DNA of 14,195 nt from Candidatus Bathyarchaeota archaeon ex4484_135 (GCA_002255025.1 NJEJ01000012.1:1-14195); one strand, 5' to 3'. Shown: positions 7,633-13,762, counted from the first letter of the stretch. The notes: a model not told the origin generated them from the sequence alone. Numbers and translations: made by a program.

Positions 7633-8178
7633 TCAGATCACCTCCTCACGCCAGGTGTCCGTTAGGTCGCCGATCAGGTCGAAGATGACTTCTTCCTCGG
7701 GGGTCAAATACTTCCTCATCATGGGGCTCCTGGCCATGCTCGAGGCCAGTGAAACTATTTTCTTCAGCCTGGCGTTCACTATGTCTTGGGCTCTCGCCTT
7801 CAGCTTGTCCAGGCCCGACAGGATGGCCGGGTCCCTCCGGGCTGCCTCCTCCAGCTTCCTCAACAGCCTCCTCAGCCTCGGGTAGAAATCGCTCGGCAGC
7901 TCGAAGGGACCGCTCGAGAGGCCTGTCTCACGGCTGTGGAACCTCATGAGTTCTTCGTCCTTGAGTTCCGGCCTCTCGACAATCTTCACTATGCCTTTCT
8001 TCTCAAGCTCCTCAGCCACCCAGAGGTGCATGCTGTACCTTTCTCCCTTGCTCAAGGGCCCTATCCTGAGGCCAGGGAGCTCAATGGCCTGGAAGTCCTG
8101 CTCCGCCTGGACCCTCACCTTTGCGTTCAGGAACTCGAACTCCATGTCACATATAATCCTCTTCACTTCCTCCCTCAT
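7633..8178 (-). CDS. gins23: GINS complex subunit, Gins23 (Psf2/Psf3-like) type
   Basis: This 181-residue protein is a component of the GINS complex, which joins MCM to form the active replicative helicase (CMG-like). The small B domain is N-terminal, with ELPGLRIGPLSKGE (33-46) followed by LWVAEELEKKGIV (52-64). A helical A domain follows (about 95-170, including PSDFYPRLRRLLRKLEE). The B-then-A order is that of Gins23, Psf2 and Psf3, whereas Gins51, Sld5 and Psf1 have A then B. A gins gene directly before mcm is a known crenarchaeal arrangement, and here the stop codon sits two bases before the proposed mcm start. The ATG at 8178 is about 36 bases from a TATA-like box. The partner subunit Gins51 is not in this window. 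Confidence 0.88.
   Translation of the reverse strand: MREEVKRIICDMEFEFLNAKVRVQAEQDFQAIELPGLRIGPLSKGERYSMHLWVAEELEKKGIVKIVERPELKDEELMRFHSRETGLSSGPFELPSDFYPRLRRLLRKLEEAARRDPAILSGLDKLKARAQDIVNARLKKIVSLASSMARSPMMRKYLTPEEEVIFDLIGDLTDTWREEVI
7636..7645 (-). promoter_or_regulatory. Near-perfect Shine-Dalgarno deciding the mcm start
   Basis: The minus strand reads GGAGGTGATC, a full match to the anti-Shine-Dalgarno tail of archaeal 16S rRNA, embedded in the last codons of gins23. Its GGAGG core is nine bases before the CTG at 7631 and about 139 bases before the first ATG of the frame (7502), so it supports initiation at the CTG. Confidence 0.75.
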
Positions 8179-8209
8179 CTTCGGTTGCCTGGGCTAACGG
8201 GTGGCCGGG

Positions 8210-8218
8210 CTAATATAG
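8210..8218 (-). promoter_or_regulatory. TATA-like box for gins23-mcm-hel308
   Basis: The minus strand reads CTATATTAG, centred about 36 bases before the gins23 ATG. It is the only good AT-rich box at the usual distance, so it is the likely promoter of the whole replication operon. Confidence 0.55.
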
Positions 8219-8238
8219 GGCCTCTTTTGACGGACGTG

Positions 8239-8248
8239 CTTAAAAAAG
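8239..8248. promoter_or_regulatory. Unassigned TATA-like element in the gins23/rfcS intergenic region
   Basis: CTTAAAAAAG in otherwise GC-rich DNA resembles a TATA box on either strand. It is too far from both flanking start codons for the leaderless spacing used elsewhere here: about 65 bases from gins23 and over 200 from rfcS. It could drive a longer-leader transcript or a non-coding RNA. The rest of 8179-8450 shows no convincing gene, only the hairpin at 8317-8336 and the two flanking promoters. Confidence 0.3.
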
Positions 8249-8316
8249 GCCGGGAGAGAGCCTGCCGTAACTATTGGCCAAGAGTCCCCGTCGGCCAACG
8301 GGTTATTTGGCTGAGC

Positions 8317-8336
8317 CAGGGACCTGCCTGTCCCTG
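8317..8336. repeat. Perfect 7-bp inverted repeat (hairpin) in intergenic DNA
   Basis: CAGGGAC and GTCCCTG are separated by six bases (CTGCCT), giving a perfect 7-bp stem. It lies mid-way in the divergent intergenic region, about 70-90 bases upstream of the rfcS TATA box. It could be a protein-binding dyad or part of a structured transcript; no T-tract follows it. Confidence 0.5.
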
Positions 8337-8408
8337 CCCTGCCTTTTAGGCCCCTCATGTGCCAGTAGTCCCGGCCCGGATGCCCGCTTGCCACGGCCAC
8401 GTTGAAAG

Positions 8409-8417
8409 GATATAAGA
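8409..8417 (+). promoter_or_regulatory. TATA-like box for rfcS-rfcL
   Basis: GATATAAGA, preceded by GAAAG, is centred about 38 bases before the ATG at 8451. It predicts a leader of roughly 12 bases, enough to contain the GAGGGAG Shine-Dalgarno at 8438-8444. Confidence 0.6.
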
Positions 8418-8450
8418 GACATTCATGCCCTCCGGTAGAGGGAGCAGGTC

Positions 8451-9422
8451 ATGTCCATGATGATGTGGACGGAGAAATACAGGCCCAAGAGCCTTGACGA
8501 GATGGTCAACCAAGAGGAAATAGTAGCACGGTTGAAGGGCTTCGTAAAGACGGGTAACGTGCCCCACTGCCTCTTCGCTGGCCCGCCGGGCACGGGCAAG
8601 ACCACGGCTGCCCTCTGCCTCGCACACGACCTCTACGGGCCCGAGTACCACAACTACATCATGGAGCTGAACGCCAGCGACGAGAGGGGCATAAACGTCA
8701 TAAGGGAGACCGTCAAGACCTTCGCCCGCAGCATGGCCATGGGCAAGGTCCCCTTCAAGCTCCTCATCTTGGATGAGGCGGACAACATGACGGCTGACGC
8801 CCAACAGGCCCTCAGGCGTATAATGGAGCGTTACACGGAGACCTGCCGTTTCATACTGATCGCCAATTACTCGGCCCGCATAATAGAGCCCATACAGTCG
8901 AGGTGTGCCCCCTTCAGGTTCACCTACCTCAAGCCGGAGCACATAGCCGCCAGGCTGAAGTACATTGCCGAGTGCGAGAACGTCGAGCTGCTCGAGTCGG
9001 GTATAGGAGCCATACTTGACGTGAGCGGGGGGGACCTGAGGAAGGCCATAAACACCCTCCAGGCGGCGGCCAGCGTGGGCAAGCCCATAGATGCCGATGT
9101 AGTGTACTCGGTCGTGGGCCACGCGAACCCGTCTTACGTGAAAGACATGATAGAGGCGGCCATGGAAGGCCAGTTCCTGAAGGCCCGCGAGATACTCAGG
9201 GACCTCATATGGCGTTATGGCGTGGCGGGGACGGACCTCATAAGGCAGATACACTCCCAGATATTCAAGCTCGACATACCTGAGAAGTGGAAGATAAGGA
9301 TAGCCGAGACCATAGGTGAGATAGACTTCAGGCTCGTCATGGGGGCCAACGAGGAAGTCCAGCTTAGTGCTCTCTTGGCAAGGCTGGCCGAATACGGGCA
9401 GCTCATGGGCCGCGGGGGCTGA
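8451..9422 (+). CDS. rfcS: Replication factor C small subunit
   Basis: This 323-residue AAA+ subunit of the clamp loader, which opens the PCNA ring and places it on primer-template DNA, is full length for the family. Motifs are the RFC-box start WTEKYRPKSLDEM (6-18), Walker A GPPGTGKTT (44-52), NASDERGI (74-81), Walker B LDEADNM (107-113) with the DEAD sequence of small subunits, and the SRC arginine-finger motif (150-152). The C-terminal collar domain follows. ATG 8451 has GAGGGAG six bases upstream; ATGs at 8457, 8460 and 8463 are also in frame, so the exact start is uncertain by a few residues. It is followed after six bases by rfcL. The archaeal clamp loader is normally one large plus four small subunits. 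Confidence 0.97.
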   Translation: MSMMMWTEKYRPKSLDEMVNQEEIVARLKGFVKTGNVPHCLFAGPPGTGKTTAALCLAHDLYGPEYHNYIMELNASDERGINVIRETVKTFARSMAMGKVPFKLLILDEADNMTADAQQALRRIMERYTETCRFILIANYSARIIEPIQSRCAPFRFTYLKPEHIAARLKYIAECENVELLESGIGAILDVSGGDLRKAINTLQAAASVGKPIDADVVYSVVGHANPSYVKDMIEAAMEGQFLKAREILRDLIWRYGVAGTDLIRQIHSQIFKLDIPEKWKIRIAETIGEIDFRLVMGANEEVQLSALLARLAEYGQLMGRGG

Positions 9423-9428
9423 AGGAGC

Positions 9429-10697
9429 GTGGGTGCCGTCCTCTGGACAGACAAGTACAAGCCCAGGACGCTCTCAGAGGTAGTTGGGAATGAAAAAGCC
9501 AAATCAAAGCTGCTTGAATGGGCCAAGGCCTGGAAGGAAGGCCGTATCCCTGAGAAGAAGGCAGCCTTCCTCTACGGCCCGCCCGGGACGGGCAAGACGG
9601 TGACGGTCGAGGCCCTGGCGAACGATCTGGGCTTCGAACTCATAGAGACGAACGCGAGCGACTTCAGGACGGAAGCCCAGATAAAGCGGGTGATCGGCTC
9701 AGCTGCCCAGGCAGCCTCCCTGACGGGCAAGCCTAGGATGCTCCTCTTCGACGAGCTTGACGGCATAGTGGGCACGGCCGATGCTGGTGGCCTGAAGGCC
9801 ATAATGGGCATAGTAAAGCAGGCCCGCTGCCCCGTCATCCTAATAGCGAACAACCCGTGGGATCCAAAGTTCAGGCCCCTGAGGGAGATGTGCATGATGG
9901 TGGAGTTCAAGAGGGTGGGGAAGAGGGACATAATGAAGCACCTGCAGAGGATATGCGAGCGTGAGGGTATAAGAGCCGATAGGAAGGCCCTAGCCTTCTT
10001 GGCCGACAGGGCAAATGGCGATGTCCGCTCGGCCGTGGTTGACTTACAGGCAGTAGCTCAGGGGAAGAAGGAGATAACATACGAGGACGTGGCCTGGCTT
10101 GGCATGAGGGATAGGAAGAAGGAGATATTCAGGGTCTTAGGCAACATATTCCACGCGGATAAATGCTCCAGGGCCCTGGCGGCCGTGAAGGAAGCCGAAG
10201 TGGACCTCGACATGCTCTTCGAGTGGATATACGAAAACGTGCCGAGGGCCTACAAGGACCCAAGGGACGTGGCGAGAGCCATGGATGCCCTCTCAAGGGC
10301 CGATATGTTCAAGGGCCGCATAATAAGGACGCAGGACTGGGGGCTCGGCCGGTACATCACGACCTTCATGACGGCTGGCGTGGCCATGGCCAAGGAGAAG
10401 TCGAAGCCGGGCTTCGTGAAGTTCTCCTTCCCCGAGAGGATAAGATACCTGTCCAGGGGCAGGTCAGAGAGGGAACTCCAGATGAAGATCGCTGAGGCCA
10501 TAAAGAGGAGGTGCCACGTCTCCACGAAGGAAGCCAGGGAGAAAATCATGCCCTACCTCCGTGTCATATTCCAGAACAACCCGGAGATGGCCGCTGGGCT
10601 GGCCAGGTGGCTGGACCTAGATGAAGAAGCCATCAAGTTCTTGACGGCAGATGCCAAGAGAGCTAAGGAGATAATATCGCTCCTCAAGGCATCTTGA
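9429..10697 (+). CDS. rfcL: Replication factor C large subunit
   Basis: This 422-residue large subunit of the clamp loader has an N-terminal RFC box WTDKYKPRTLSEVVGN (6-21), Walker A GPPGTGKTV (50-58), NASDFRT (75-81) and Walker B FDELDGI (107-113), the DELD form typical of RfcL. The C-terminal collar region contains RKKEIFRVLGNIFHADKC and ends in basic helices. I see no C-terminal PCNA-interacting QxxLxxFF-like motif; the protein ends AKEIISLLKAS. GTG 9429 is the only plausible start near the conserved N-terminus. Its purine-rich GAAGGAG (9421-9427) is only one base upstream, unusually close, so coupling to the rfcS stop probably matters. The gene ends four bases from the convergent orc1/cdc6 stop. 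Confidence 0.96.
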   Translation: MGAVLWTDKYKPRTLSEVVGNEKAKSKLLEWAKAWKEGRIPEKKAAFLYGPPGTGKTVTVEALANDLGFELIETNASDFRTEAQIKRVIGSAAQAASLTGKPRMLLFDELDGIVGTADAGGLKAIMGIVKQARCPVILIANNPWDPKFRPLREMCMMVEFKRVGKRDIMKHLQRICEREGIRADRKALAFLADRANGDVRSAVVDLQAVAQGKKEITYEDVAWLGMRDRKKEIFRVLGNIFHADKCSRALAAVKEAEVDLDMLFEWIYENVPRAYKDPRDVARAMDALSRADMFKGRIIRTQDWGLGRYITTFMTAGVAMAKEKSKPGFVKFSFPERIRYLSRGRSERELQMKIAEAIKRRCHVSTKEAREKIMPYLRVIFQNNPEMAAGLARWLDLDEEAIKFLTADAKRAKEIISLLKAS

Positions 10698-10702
10698 TTT
10701 TT
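10698..10702 (+). terminator. Short T-tract terminator after rfcL
   Basis: Five thymidines follow directly after the rfcL stop codon in a GC-rich context. Short T-tracts on the non-template strand terminate archaeal transcription. The tract touches the stop codon of the convergent orc1/cdc6 gene. Confidence 0.35.
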
Positions 10703-11907
10703 CAGGTCCCTTCTATGCCCAGATCGCTCGCTATGGCCTTCGTCAGTTCTTCCTCAAGTTCCTCAGCCGGTATGGACTTCAGGCTTATGAGCGTCGTCCT
10801 CCCCCTGTGGCCAGGCCCGGAGGGCCTGGCGGATATTATCTGGAGCTCGGCCAGCTCCTGCACGTACTTCCAGAGCTGGGTGTGTCTCCTAGGCTCCTGC
10901 CTGAATTCCTCGCAGACGATCTTGTAGGCGTCTTCAGCCTCGCCCATGGAGATGTACGCCTCGTCCGTGAACCTGAACGTCCTAGCTATGCCCAAGAGGA
11001 ACAGCTTGGCGTGGAGGTTGAGGGCATCTATGACTTCCTTGGCCACTGGCCACACCTGGACGACTGCCTTCCTCACGTGCTCCGACATGACCTCGGACCG
11101 GCCCTCGAGTTCCGCCAGCTTGCCAGCTCTCCAGAGCAGCTCTATGGCGTAGCGGGCGTCCCCCTTCTCGGCCGATATGTCGGCTATGAAGTCAATTATG
11201 TGTTCCCTCACGGCCCCTTTATAAAAGGCCAGGCGGACTCTATCCATGAGTATGTCAATCAGCTGTTCCTTAGTGTACCTCGGCATGTGTATCACGTATT
11301 CCTCGAGCGTGCTCCTCGTGGCCGGGTCGAGGGCCTCCAGCTTCCCGGGGTCCCTGAGGACGCATATCAGTGACAGCCTGAACGGCCCTTCGACACGATC
11401 GTCATGGGCCCTCGACAGGTCATAAAACGGGTCAGAACCGCACTTATCGATGAGAACTTCCATATCGTCGAGCGTCACTATCATGTAGGCATCATGCCGG
11501 TCAAGCAGGTCCATGAGCTTGGACAAGAGCTCGTTCGTGGCGAAGCCCCTATCGGGTATCTTGGGGTCGAGCTGCCTTATGGCCTTGAGGAGCACGCGGG
11601 TGAAGCTGCCCCTCTCCTTACGGCAGTTCACGTGGACGTAGTAGAAGTTGAGGCCTCTCCTGTGCCCCTCGACCGTTATCAACTGGCCGAACTTCTTGGC
11701 CGTGACGGTCTTGCCGGTCCCTATGTCGCCCGTTATGAGGACCCTCCGGGCCATCTTGCCGGGCTTCTCGAGCACGGGCAGGAATACGTTTAACAGTTCC
11801 TCGAGCTGTTTCTCCCTGTGGGGCAGCTTATCGGGTATGTAATCTATGCTGAGGACTTCCTCGTTCCTGAAGAGCCTCGACCTGGCGAAGGAAGCCGAGG
11901 AGTACAT
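10702..11907 (-). CDS. cdc6: Orc1/Cdc6-family replication initiator
   Basis: This 401-residue AAA+ protein belongs to the family that recognises archaeal origins and helps load MCM. It begins with the typical archaeal approach to the ATPase, YIPDKLPHREKQLEEL (23-38), then Walker A GDIGTGKT (60-67). Walker B reads TLDDMEVL (145-152), with Asp-Asp where Asp-Glu is usual. A lid domain follows, then a C-terminal winged helix whose wing is GHRGRTTLISL (about 366-376), the expected DNA-binding end. ATG 11907 lies about 34 bases from a TATA-like box. The variant Walker motifs suggest it may not be the canonical Orc1-1 paralogue, but I cannot type it without an alignment. It sits beside the clamp-loader genes, with stop codons four bases apart. 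Confidence 0.9.
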   Translation of the reverse strand: MYSSASFARSRLFRNEEVLSIDYIPDKLPHREKQLEELLNVFLPVLEKPGKMARRVLITGDIGTGKTVTAKKFGQLITVEGHRRGLNFYYVHVNCRKERGSFTRVLLKAIRQLDPKIPDRGFATNELLSKLMDLLDRHDAYMIVTLDDMEVLIDKCGSDPFYDLSRAHDDRVEGPFRLSLICVLRDPGKLEALDPATRSTLEEYVIHMPRYTKEQLIDILMDRVRLAFYKGAVREHIIDFIADISAEKGDARYAIELLWRAGKLAELEGRSEVMSEHVRKAVVQVWPVAKEVIDALNLHAKLFLLGIARTFRFTDEAYISMGEAEDAYKIVCEEFRQEPRRHTQLWKYVQELAELQIISARPSGPGHRGRTTLISLKSIPAEELEEELTKAIASDLGIEGT

Positions 11908-11935
11908 TTCCCATCATGTAAAGGGCGTCAGGGCC

Positions 11936-11946
11936 CCTTTTATACT
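11936..11946 (-). promoter_or_regulatory. TATA-like box for orc1/cdc6
   Basis: The minus strand reads AGTATAAAAGG, centred about 34 bases before the ATG at 11907. It is one of the best TATA matches in the window and predicts a very short leader. Confidence 0.65.
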
Positions 11947-11999
11947 CTTTGGACCTGGTCGGCTTCGGGAGGGGGAGAGAGGGGCAGGTGAAAGTGAAA

Positions 12000-12521
12000 T
12001 CAGGTGTGTCTGCTCTCCCACAGCAGGCATATGCCAGCCATGTCCCCTATGACCTCGATCCTGAACACCACGTCTGGCTCCTCGAGGTCAACTTCAGCAC
12101 CAGTGGCCTCCCTTATGGCCTGGCCTAGGGCCCGTTCAACCTCGACGCTCGACCTGATGGCCCGGCCTCTCCTCCTGCACCTGACGGCGAACTTCAGGCC
12201 GGGGCGGAGTCCTATCTCCTTGGCCAACTTGAGGCACGCCTCCCTGAGGGCCTTAAGGTCGGCTACCACGACCTCGTGTATCGGGAAGATGTGTTCAACA
12301 TATGCCATCTCCATGGATTTCATGGCCCTGAGGGCGTCTTCCGGTCTCAACGCCGTCCTGATGAGCAGAACACCTGAGTAGGCGGTCCTCAGGACCTCGA
12401 CGGACCTATCGTATCTCACGAGGGCGTCTAAGAGCTCTATCTCGGCCTTATCCTCTTTACCCTGGCGTGTGGTAGCTAGGAGCTTGACATCAAAATAAAT
12501 GGGTTTTGATGATCTCTTCAA
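12000..12521 (-). CDS. THUMP-domain RNA-binding protein (Tan1-like)
   Basis: This 173-residue protein consists of little more than a THUMP domain, an RNA-binding fold that delivers tRNA-modifying activities to the acceptor region. The diagnostic C-terminal block PDVVFRIEVIGDMAGICLL lies at 149-167, preceded by a stretch with GLRPGLKFAVRCRRRG (about 105-120). No methyltransferase, acetyltransferase or sulphurtransferase domain is attached. This resembles archaeal and eukaryotic Tan1, which partners a separate tRNA cytidine acetyltransferase; that link is by family, not shown here. The start is a TTG at 12521 whose last bases overlap the stop of the inositol-phosphate synthase gene (TTGA), so it is probably translated by coupling from that transcript. 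Confidence 0.82.
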   Translation of the reverse strand: MKRSSKPIYFDVKLLATTRQGKEDKAEIELLDALVRYDRSVEVLRTAYSGVLLIRTALRPEDALRAMKSMEMAYVEHIFPIHEVVVADLKALREACLKLAKEIGLRPGLKFAVRCRRRGRAIRSSVEVERALGQAIREATGAEVDLEEPDVVFRIEVIGDMAGICLLWESRHT

Positions 12522-13585
12522 CGCTCACGCTTGCCTTCTATGAACTCCTCAACCCACTGTAGTGCCACGTCGTCCGGGACCTGGACGGGCGGGTGCTTGA
12601 AGGCCCAAGCGGAGATGCTTACCAGCGGGCCAGCTACGCCCCTGTCCAGGGCCAGCTTCACGGCCCTTATGACGTCGACAACGACGCCAGCTGAGTTGGG
12701 CGAGTCCTCCACCTTCAGCTTCAGGTCTATGGTCAGCTCGGTGCCGCCGAACTTCAGGGCCCTGATGTGGATGTAGCATATCTTGGTATCACCGAGGAAG
12801 GGCACGTAATCCGACGGGCCTATGCGGGTCGGGACCTCGTACGGCACCAGGCTGGTGACAGCCTCCGTCTTGCTTATACGCTTCGTCTTCAGCCTCTCCT
12901 CCATGGTCATGTTCAGGAAGTCCGTGTTGCCGCCGATGTTCAGCTGGTAGGTCTCCAGTATCTTGGCCCCACGCCTCACGAGTAGGTTGACGAGCGTCCT
13001 GTGCACTATGGTAGCACCTACCTGGCTCTTTATGTCGTCGCCGGCCACGGGCAGGCCAGCCTCCTCGAACTTCTTGGCCCACTTGGGATCGGATGCTATG
13101 AACTCCGGTATGCAGTTGACAAACGCCACGCCAGCCTTCAGGCAGGCCTCAGCGTAATAGCGGGTGGCCTGGTAGCTGCCGACTGGCACGAAGTTTATCA
13201 GCATATCGGCATCCACTTCCTTCAGCACCTCGGCTACGTCGACGGGCTTGGTGTCATCGCCGTAGGCCTTGAAGGGCTCGATCATGTGTGGTGCCACACC
13301 GTCCAGCTTAGGAGCCGGCAGGACCTCGACGCCTAACCTGGGCACGTCAGCGAATTTCACGCAGCAGTTGGGCTCCATGAATATGGCCTCGCCCAGGTCC
13401 CGGCCTATCTTAGCCTTGTTCACGTCGAAGGCAGCCACGAACTCTATGTCGCTCACCTTGTAGCCTCCGAGGTCCTCGTGCATGAGGCCAGGTAGGTCAC
13501 CACCGTTCCTGTAGTAGTAAACGCCCTGGATCAGGGCTGACGCACAGTTCCCCACTCCTGCTATTGCTACCTTAATACGCCCCAT
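12518..13585 (-). CDS. ino1: myo-Inositol-1-phosphate synthase
   Basis: This 355-residue NAD-dependent cytosolic enzyme converts glucose 6-phosphate to L-myo-inositol 1-phosphate. In archaea the product feeds inositol-containing ether lipids and, in many hyperthermophiles, the osmolyte di-myo-inositol phosphate. Visible features are the Rossmann glycine motif GVGNCASAL (10-18), a second nucleotide-contact region NFVPVGSYQA (131-140), GDDIKSQVGAT (182-192), NIGGNTDFLNM (216-226) and KVEDSPNSAG (291-300), all typical of the prokaryotic inositol-phosphate synthase group. I choose ATG 13585 over the upstream ATG at 13603, because GGGGTGAGG precedes it, homologues begin at this point, and the TATA-like box is 32 bases away (only about 14 from 13603). 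It is the first gene of a pair with the THUMP protein. Confidence 0.93.
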   Translation of the reverse strand: MGRIKVAIAGVGNCASALIQGVYYYRNGGDLPGLMHEDLGGYKVSDIEFVAAFDVNKAKIGRDLGEAIFMEPNCCVKFADVPRLGVEVLPAPKLDGVAPHMIEPFKAYGDDTKPVDVAEVLKEVDADMLINFVPVGSYQATRYYAEACLKAGVAFVNCIPEFIASDPKWAKKFEEAGLPVAGDDIKSQVGATIVHRTLVNLLVRRGAKILETYQLNIGGNTDFLNMTMEERLKTKRISKTEAVTSLVPYEVPTRIGPSDYVPFLGDTKICYIHIRALKFGGTELTIDLKLKVEDSPNSAGVVVDVIRAVKLALDRGVAGPLVSISAWAFKHPPVQVPDDVALQWVEEFIEGKRER

Positions 13586-13609
13586 ATCCCTCACCCCCCA
13601 CATCTCAAA

Positions 13610-13625
13610 CCAGTTATTTAACTGG
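13610..13625 (-). promoter_or_regulatory. ino1 promoter: TATA box inside a 7-bp inverted repeat
   Basis: CCAGTTA-TT-TAACTGG is a perfect 7-bp inverted repeat with a two-base centre. On the minus strand it contains TTAAATAA (13621-13614), centred 32 bases before ATG 13585, a good TATA position. A regulator binding the dyad would block TATA-binding protein, so this may be an operator; alternatively the symmetry is incidental to an AT-rich core. Confidence 0.5.
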
Positions 13626-13659
13626 ATGAGAAGAGGGCAGAGTTAACCTGAAACGGTTG

Positions 13660-13668
13660 CTTATAAAC
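13660..13668. promoter_or_regulatory. Unassigned TATA-like element
   Basis: CTTATAAAC is a good TATA match on both strands. On the minus strand it could give ino1 a second transcript with a leader of about 50 bases. On the plus strand it would start transcription at about 13690, antisense to the candidate guide RNA. I cannot tell which. Confidence 0.35.
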
Positions 13669-13677
13669 CTTTACCAT

Positions 13678-13740
13678 GGCGGGCTCGGCACTCAAGATCT
13701 CAATCACCGCTCAGCGAGGTTGGGGTCATCACGGCCCGCC
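13678..13740 (-). ncRNA. Candidate box C/D guide RNA
   Basis: Read on the minus strand from 13740, the order is closing stem GGCGGGC, box C GTGATGA (13732-13726), an 11-base guide CCCCAACCTCG, box D' CTGA (13714-13711), a three-base spacer, box C' GTGATTG (13707-13701), a 12-base guide AGATCTTGAGTG (13700-13689), a degenerate box D CCGA (13688-13685), and closing stem GCCCGCC. The order, 63-base length and near-12-base spacing are those of archaeal dual-guide C/D RNAs bound by L7Ae, Nop5 and fibrillarin. C and D' are perfect; C' and D deviate. The D guide matches an anticodon loop with CAA, placing the methylated base at C34. A TATA-like box lies about 27 bases upstream. No protein explains this stretch. 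Confidence 0.62.
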
Positions 13741-13762
13741 GCGGGAAGTGGGGCGGGCGGAG

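Noticed and set aside
8194..8400. 68-codon minus-strand frame in the gins23/rfcS gap
   Set aside because: There is no Shine-Dalgarno or promoter at the usual spacing and no recognisable sequence pattern. It would also cover the gins23 promoter.
8355..9254. Long open frame (299 codons) on the minus strand
   Set aside because: It lies entirely antisense to the well-supported rfcS gene. Its product is rich in His, Tyr, Gly and Val with no recognisable domain, the usual shadow of a GC-rich gene.
11908..11999. Replication origin next to orc1/cdc6
   Set aside because: The gap is only 92 bp and fully used by the gene promoter. A G-rich run (about 11968-11983) recalls the G-string of origin-recognition boxes, but no repeated or inverted box and no AT-rich unwinding element is present.
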